Source of the DNA: Spirodela intermedia | Lineage: Eukaryota; Streptophyta; Magnoliopsida; Alismatales; Araceae | Length of the DNA: 64,000 nucleotides | Direction: 5' to 3' | Assembly (NCBI GenBank): GCA_902729315.2 | Contig: LR746277.1 | Coordinates: forward strand, 5,647,001-5,711,000 | Shown: positions 60,083-64,000 of the stretch, in pieces | Layout: each line of letters starts with the position of its first letter | Numbering within the stretch: the stretch's first letter is position 1 | The notes under the pieces: generated by a model | The model's database searches: none | Seen by the model: only the letters and a program-made list of their open reading frames with translations | What the model was told of the DNA's origin: nothing | Position numbers and translations under genes: made by a program

Positions 60083-63000
60083 ATGGAGGACGGGGTCACG
60101 GAGAAGAAATCGTCCTACACGTACTGGGTGCGGGAGGCCTCCTTCGATGCGGCTCCCCGGCCCGTGCCCCGCAAGCTCTCCGCAGAGGACCTTTCCAAGC
60201 AGTCGCAGCAACCTGGCAACACGCTCGGATCAGTCTGGAATCAGGTCAACCATCCATATTACCTGCATATTTCCTCTATCATTTGTTCGGTGTGTCAGTG
60301 GTTATTTTCCATCGACTATTTCTCTATTCAGAGAATAATGCCCATCCAGACTGTTCAGTATTTTTGATACCGCCGTACCATGAAGATCGTTACGCTTTAA
60401 ATAATGCGGGGATTAGCTGAACCGATACCCTAGTGGCACGGTAAAACATTGAAGAGGAGTTCCTCACACCTAGGAAATCCTGACTCTTATCCCGAGCTAA
60501 GGCGGGACCTCCATACCGTTGCCATGATTTGGTATCTGAAGGGATTGCTTGATATCTCTGACAAGAACCTCTCACCGAGTCAGCACGATCCAACTAATCT
60601 TTCTTACCTTTTGACGTCTCCTATGATATTGAGTTTCTAAGCCACAAGCTTGCATTCCCTTCTGTGTCCTTGCTTATTGGCCTATGATATTCCTTCCGCA
60701 GATTTCATTACTCACTGTACAGATCGTACTTCACCTGTTTCTACATGCCCTGGAAAGCATTGTCAGTTTGTTATTCGAATGCACGATGATTGCCGCGACG
60801 TGACTTTGATAATCAGAGCTTTTTTAATACTCTCGAATATATCTTGTCTCACGGCTTGCCTTGATCGGTGTTCTCCTTAGTCCTGCAATGGCCCAGAGTC
60901 TTGATCCAAGGCAACTTTATCTTACTCTCTAGATTTGTTGGCATCGACTGGCCAACGGGATAGACTTCTGTTGATAGAACACACTCTAGGTGTGTTCTGT
61001 CAATCGATATGCCTTCTCTTCTTTATATTCACTGCCCGGCCTCCACGCATATTGTGCCATCAGTTGCATATAATGGACCCTAGGCATGTGTCGTCCATGC
61101 CTGATCCACTCTAGGTGTGTGCATATCGAATGCAGCCATTCGCCGTACACATTTCATGTCCATATTGGCGTGTGCAAATGGTCGCATATTTCATGGCAGC
61201 CCGGAATTCATGCAGTAATTCTGAAATCGCACTGGTCCCGGGGTTAATGCCAGCCCATCATCACCTCCACATGCATGCGGCCTGCCTCCCACGCCTCGTC
61301 TCCATCTTGTCAGTGTGATGACAAGTGGTCTTGCACGCATGCTCCAGGCTACGGTCCGTGGCACTGCTCTGTCATGCTTCCACACACGGTGCTGCTAACG
61401 GTACTGGGGTGTGTCATGTGCTGTGCCTTATTTTCCCGTGTCCTGAGCCTTGGTTGCCTGAGTCAGAGATATCAGACGTCAGGTGAGATGTTGATGGGAT
61501 TAGACTTGCCACAAGTATAATTTACCGATTTCACATATGTAGTTAGTTCTTCTCTTGCTTGGGGTCACCTTCCTTGATCTCAAACTACATTTGGGGACCA
61601 TGTTTGAGCCAGCTGTTCAGGTAGTGACTTATAGTAGCAAAATATGGGTTCAACTCTTCACCCAATGAGTCAGATGCCTTCTGAATTAAATTCATGACAA
61701 ATCAGTTCTAGTAACAGCACCTATAGTTTTAAAAGATAAAAATACCAATAAAATATAACTATGAAAACTAAGTTCTCATTGGATGAGGTGTGGCAGTTTC
61801 CTGATCTTCTGAGATCTACTGATAGTCTTAGATTTTTAGCAATTTCGATCGACATTTCGGTTTTGTCTCTGTTTCCCTGAGTCAGATTCAGTAGACCCTG
61901 GCGAATGGAAGCATCTAAGATGCTGTATGTGAAACCACTTTTCCATTTGCATGGGCTGTTATTTATTTGGTGCCATCTGTGAAAAGTGACAACCGTTTGC
62001 GTATGTTTGCAGGCTGGAACATGGGAGGAGAAGAACCTCAATGGATGGGCGAGCAATAGGATAAGAGTCTGTATGACATGATTTTTGTAGCTTGGTAGCT
62101 TTGAATGTGTTCGATTCATCTAATCTTCTTCGGCCATACTTCAGGAGATGCTCAAATCTTTGGGTTCCTTGGAGTTTTGTAATGGAAAAGCTGATGTCAG
62201 TGAAGTGTCAAAGTGTGTAGGTGATGTGAGTATACTATCCCTCGCCTTACCTCTGTTAGATTTATTTTTCAGGATATGTATTGCGTTGGTTCTCAAAGGA
62301 TCTTTCCAGTCCCCCCGCCATGAATATATTCGATAGGGTATTGTTTTGTCCCGATTACAAACCAAGAGTCTATTAGATTCTTTGTTCGCCGTATCTGCCA
62401 TGGTGTCCCTTTTCAGAGCAGAATCTTCTGTTTTCTTCGTCAGTTTTTACTAGGTAGCCATGAAAAATATGTCAGGCTTTTTCTTGCTTGTCACTTATGT
62501 TATCTCTGATCAATATCTTCTGGTCTCCGGCGGCGGGGATTCTCAGGTGTTATAGTCGATTGGAAATTTTTAGTCTCGTTCTCTTTTTCTCCTGCATCGG
62601 CAGTCTGCGTCGCCAGTGTTGAGGGTGACTATTGTATGCTTCTTCGCTGTTCTTCCATGCCTTTTCCCCCTTGACTTGACTGACACTGGGGCCCGTGCGC
62701 CTCTTGCACAGGCCTTCCTGGTGACCGTGAGAAATAAGAAGCGCGTCGGCTACACCTACGAGCTGTCCTTGAAGTTCAAAGGCATGCCACCATCTCTCTC
62801 TCTCTCTCTCTCGCTCGTTATCGGATATGGGCACGTGGTGACGGCTCGTTCGAACTCAATGGAGACAGGAGAGTGGGCCGTCGGCGAAGAAAGGAAGATG
62901 ATCGAGGGTCACTTGGACGTCCCCGAGTTCTCCTTTGGGGAGCTCGATGACCTGCAGGTATCGCATTTATCTGAGAAGCCTGCGGGTCACCCATCCCATT

Positions 63001-63216
63001 CCATCTCAGCTCATTTCCCATAGCCAGCCGGGTGACGTTTTCTTCTCTCTCTCTCCCTCTCTCTCTTTGTGGGTATCGCAGGTCGAGGTGAGGATCAGCG
63101 ACGAGAAGGGGCTAGCGGCCGAGGACAAGAGCCGGATCCGATCCGACATGAAGTCATTCCTGTCTCTGATCCGCGAGAAGCTCCACAAGTTCGAGGAGGA
63201 GATTGCTCAGAGGTAG
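60083..63216 (+). CDS. Aha1 N-terminal-domain-only protein (Hsp90 co-chaperone type)
   Basis: Related to the Aha1/Hch1 family, whose N-terminal domain binds the Hsp90 middle domain and stimulates its ATPase. Coding exons are 60083-60244, 62013-62066, 62145-62225, 62712-62781, 62869-62957 and 63082-63216, in phase, giving 196 residues. Visible family features are TWEEKNLNGWASNRI, LEFCNGKADVSEVSKCVGD, RNKKRVGYTYELSLKFKGEW, EGHLDVPEFSFGELDDLQVE, and a C-terminal amphipathic helix. The C-terminal AHSA1 domain of full Aha1 is absent, as in yeast Hch1. The head, SYTYWVREASFDAAPRPVPRK, is an extension I do not recognise elsewhere. Intron 4 (62782-62868) has a GC donor and is also open in frame, so its retention would insert 29 residues. 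Cytosolic by family inference. Confidence 0.87.
60245..62012 (+). other. 1.8-kb intron 1 of the Aha1-N gene
   Basis: No coding content recognised. An imperfect inverted repeat with 14-base arms around TCTAG lies at 60971-61003, and a related ctctaggtgtgt motif recurs near 61110. This suggests a decayed repeat. Confidence 0.5.
62782..62868 (+). other. 87-nt GC-AG intron with open frame (exitron-like)
   Basis: Boundaries are aaag|gcatgc and gacag|gagagtgg. The length is divisible by three and it contains no stop in the gene's frame. A CT tract (62794-62812) encodes Ser-Leu repeats if retained. Removal gives the family's uninterrupted KFKGEWAVGEE. Confidence 0.65.
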
Positions 63217-64000
63217 TCAGTAGTAAGCAGGAGGATCGATGCTCACGGGTTCTACGACGGATGGATGATGGATAATGATCGAGCGAGTGAGCTATGGTGT
63301 GGTGTTCCCCGAAGAGTGTCTTTCTTTATTATATATGTATTATGTAATCTACCCATGTCAGACTTAGCGGACGGTTTTTCGCCTCCTGAGCCGCGCAGTG
63401 TCTCATTGGCCCACCCGGTGAGTAAGTCTTTTATTAGGAGCCCCAGCTGGCACGGCACTCGTTTCAATCGGCCCAGAAGAAACGGTGACGACCACCTCGT
63501 GTCCGTCCGTCCATTCTGCGGACCCGCAGCTCTGGGAAATGGATCGCCTGACCGCCGCCACCAGTAGCCGGTCCCTTTCGGGCGTCGCCGGATGAGGGAC
63601 GGACGGACGGAGCTGCTCCATGTCGCCATCGAAGAATGATGTAATAGGAATAAGCACCGGAGAGGCGTAATTAAAGTTGGCGGAGAGATGGAGTGTCGAG
63701 CATCATTTTTCTCCTCATAATAATTAAATCGAGCTGGACCCCGCTGATAGATGACTCGTGGATAGGAGTAGTATTATATCGAGTACGGCTTTTAGATCGT
63801 CCACACGACCTGTGTGTGTCGGTGGAATAAGTTCTTAAAATAAGCTCCTTTCTCCAACTGCTGCAAACCAAAACGGCAGTCGGAGGTCTTCTCCGCCTGG
63901 CCATTTTTTTTCTTTCCCCCGCGAATAGCTTGCGCGTCTTTTCCGCTGGTGCAATTATTTGGCATTCATTAGCTCACGCAAGGGGACGCACGCGGCTCAC
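63217..64000. other. 3' flank of the Aha1-N gene, no gene recognised
   Basis: Nothing coding is supported; remaining open frames are short and without domains. Confidence 0.5.

Noticed and set aside
1-64000. Prokaryotic systems, CRISPR arrays, operons or virus-like gene sets
   Set aside because: All supported genes are spliced or single-exon plant nuclear genes; no such repeats or gene groups are present.

Overview
This is nuclear DNA of a flowering plant. The genes are split by many introns, with AT-rich introns and GC-rich 5' ends, and there are long (CT)n/(GA)n tracts and telo-box/site II promoter words. Every recognisable protein is a plant family. The strong GC richness of several short genes (molybdopterin synthase, the Raf-like kinase, the acidic 288-aa protein) suggests a monocot, but this is a weak inference and I cannot name the species. 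All exon models were made by eye from splice sites, reading-phase continuity and remembered family architecture. They close into full-length frames for nine split or single-exon proteins, but no transcript data were available.

Layout. 1-986 (+): decayed two-finger C2H2 (ZAT-like) gene, broken by a 200-bp duplication and further frameshifts. 1823-2386 (+): large subunit of molybdopterin synthase (MOCS2B/CNX6). 5043-8048 (-): protein with three RanBP2-type zinc fingers. 10463-13190 (+): dead ECT/YTH m6A-reader gene. 13978-16087 (+): SUMO E2 (SCE1/UBC9). 16973-18981 (-) and 20105-23329 (+): a divergent pair, a Raf-like protein kinase and a membrane-anchored START-domain lipid-binding protein, with a palindromic site II element between them. 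23679-23750 (+): tRNA-Glu(CUC). 24243-25109 (+): acidic protein of unknown function. 25606-41585 (+): 25-exon homologue of the Arabidopsis pollen-exine membrane protein SPOT1. 42528-52229 (+): 23-exon PRMT5. 54399-58727 (+): CWC21/SRRM2-type spliceosomal protein with an Arg/Ser/Asp-rich tail. 60083-63216 (+): protein consisting only of an Aha1 N-terminal domain.

The most unusual structure is an inverted copy (55410-56113) of the 3' end of PRMT5: the last 24 or so bases of exon 21, introns 21 and 22, exons 22 and 23, and the 3' flank. It sits inside the single coding intron of the CWC21-like gene. A 123-bp foldback element with 35-bp arms lies exactly at its inner breakpoint. Introns are retained, so the copying was at DNA level. 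The CWC21 pre-mRNA therefore carries a stretch antisense to the PRMT5 mRNA 3' end. Read-through from PRMT5 would make a long hairpin. Both genes act in pre-mRNA splicing, so cross-regulation is worth testing.

Other points of note are two GC-AG introns. One, in the Aha1-N gene, is 87 nt, in frame and free of stops, so it behaves like an exitron. There is also a possible in-frame 147-nt cassette exon in the SPOT1 homologue, a 75-bp coding minisatellite in the CWC21-like gene, and a Ty1/copia fragment in a PRMT5 intron. No operons, CRISPR arrays or prokaryotic systems are present.
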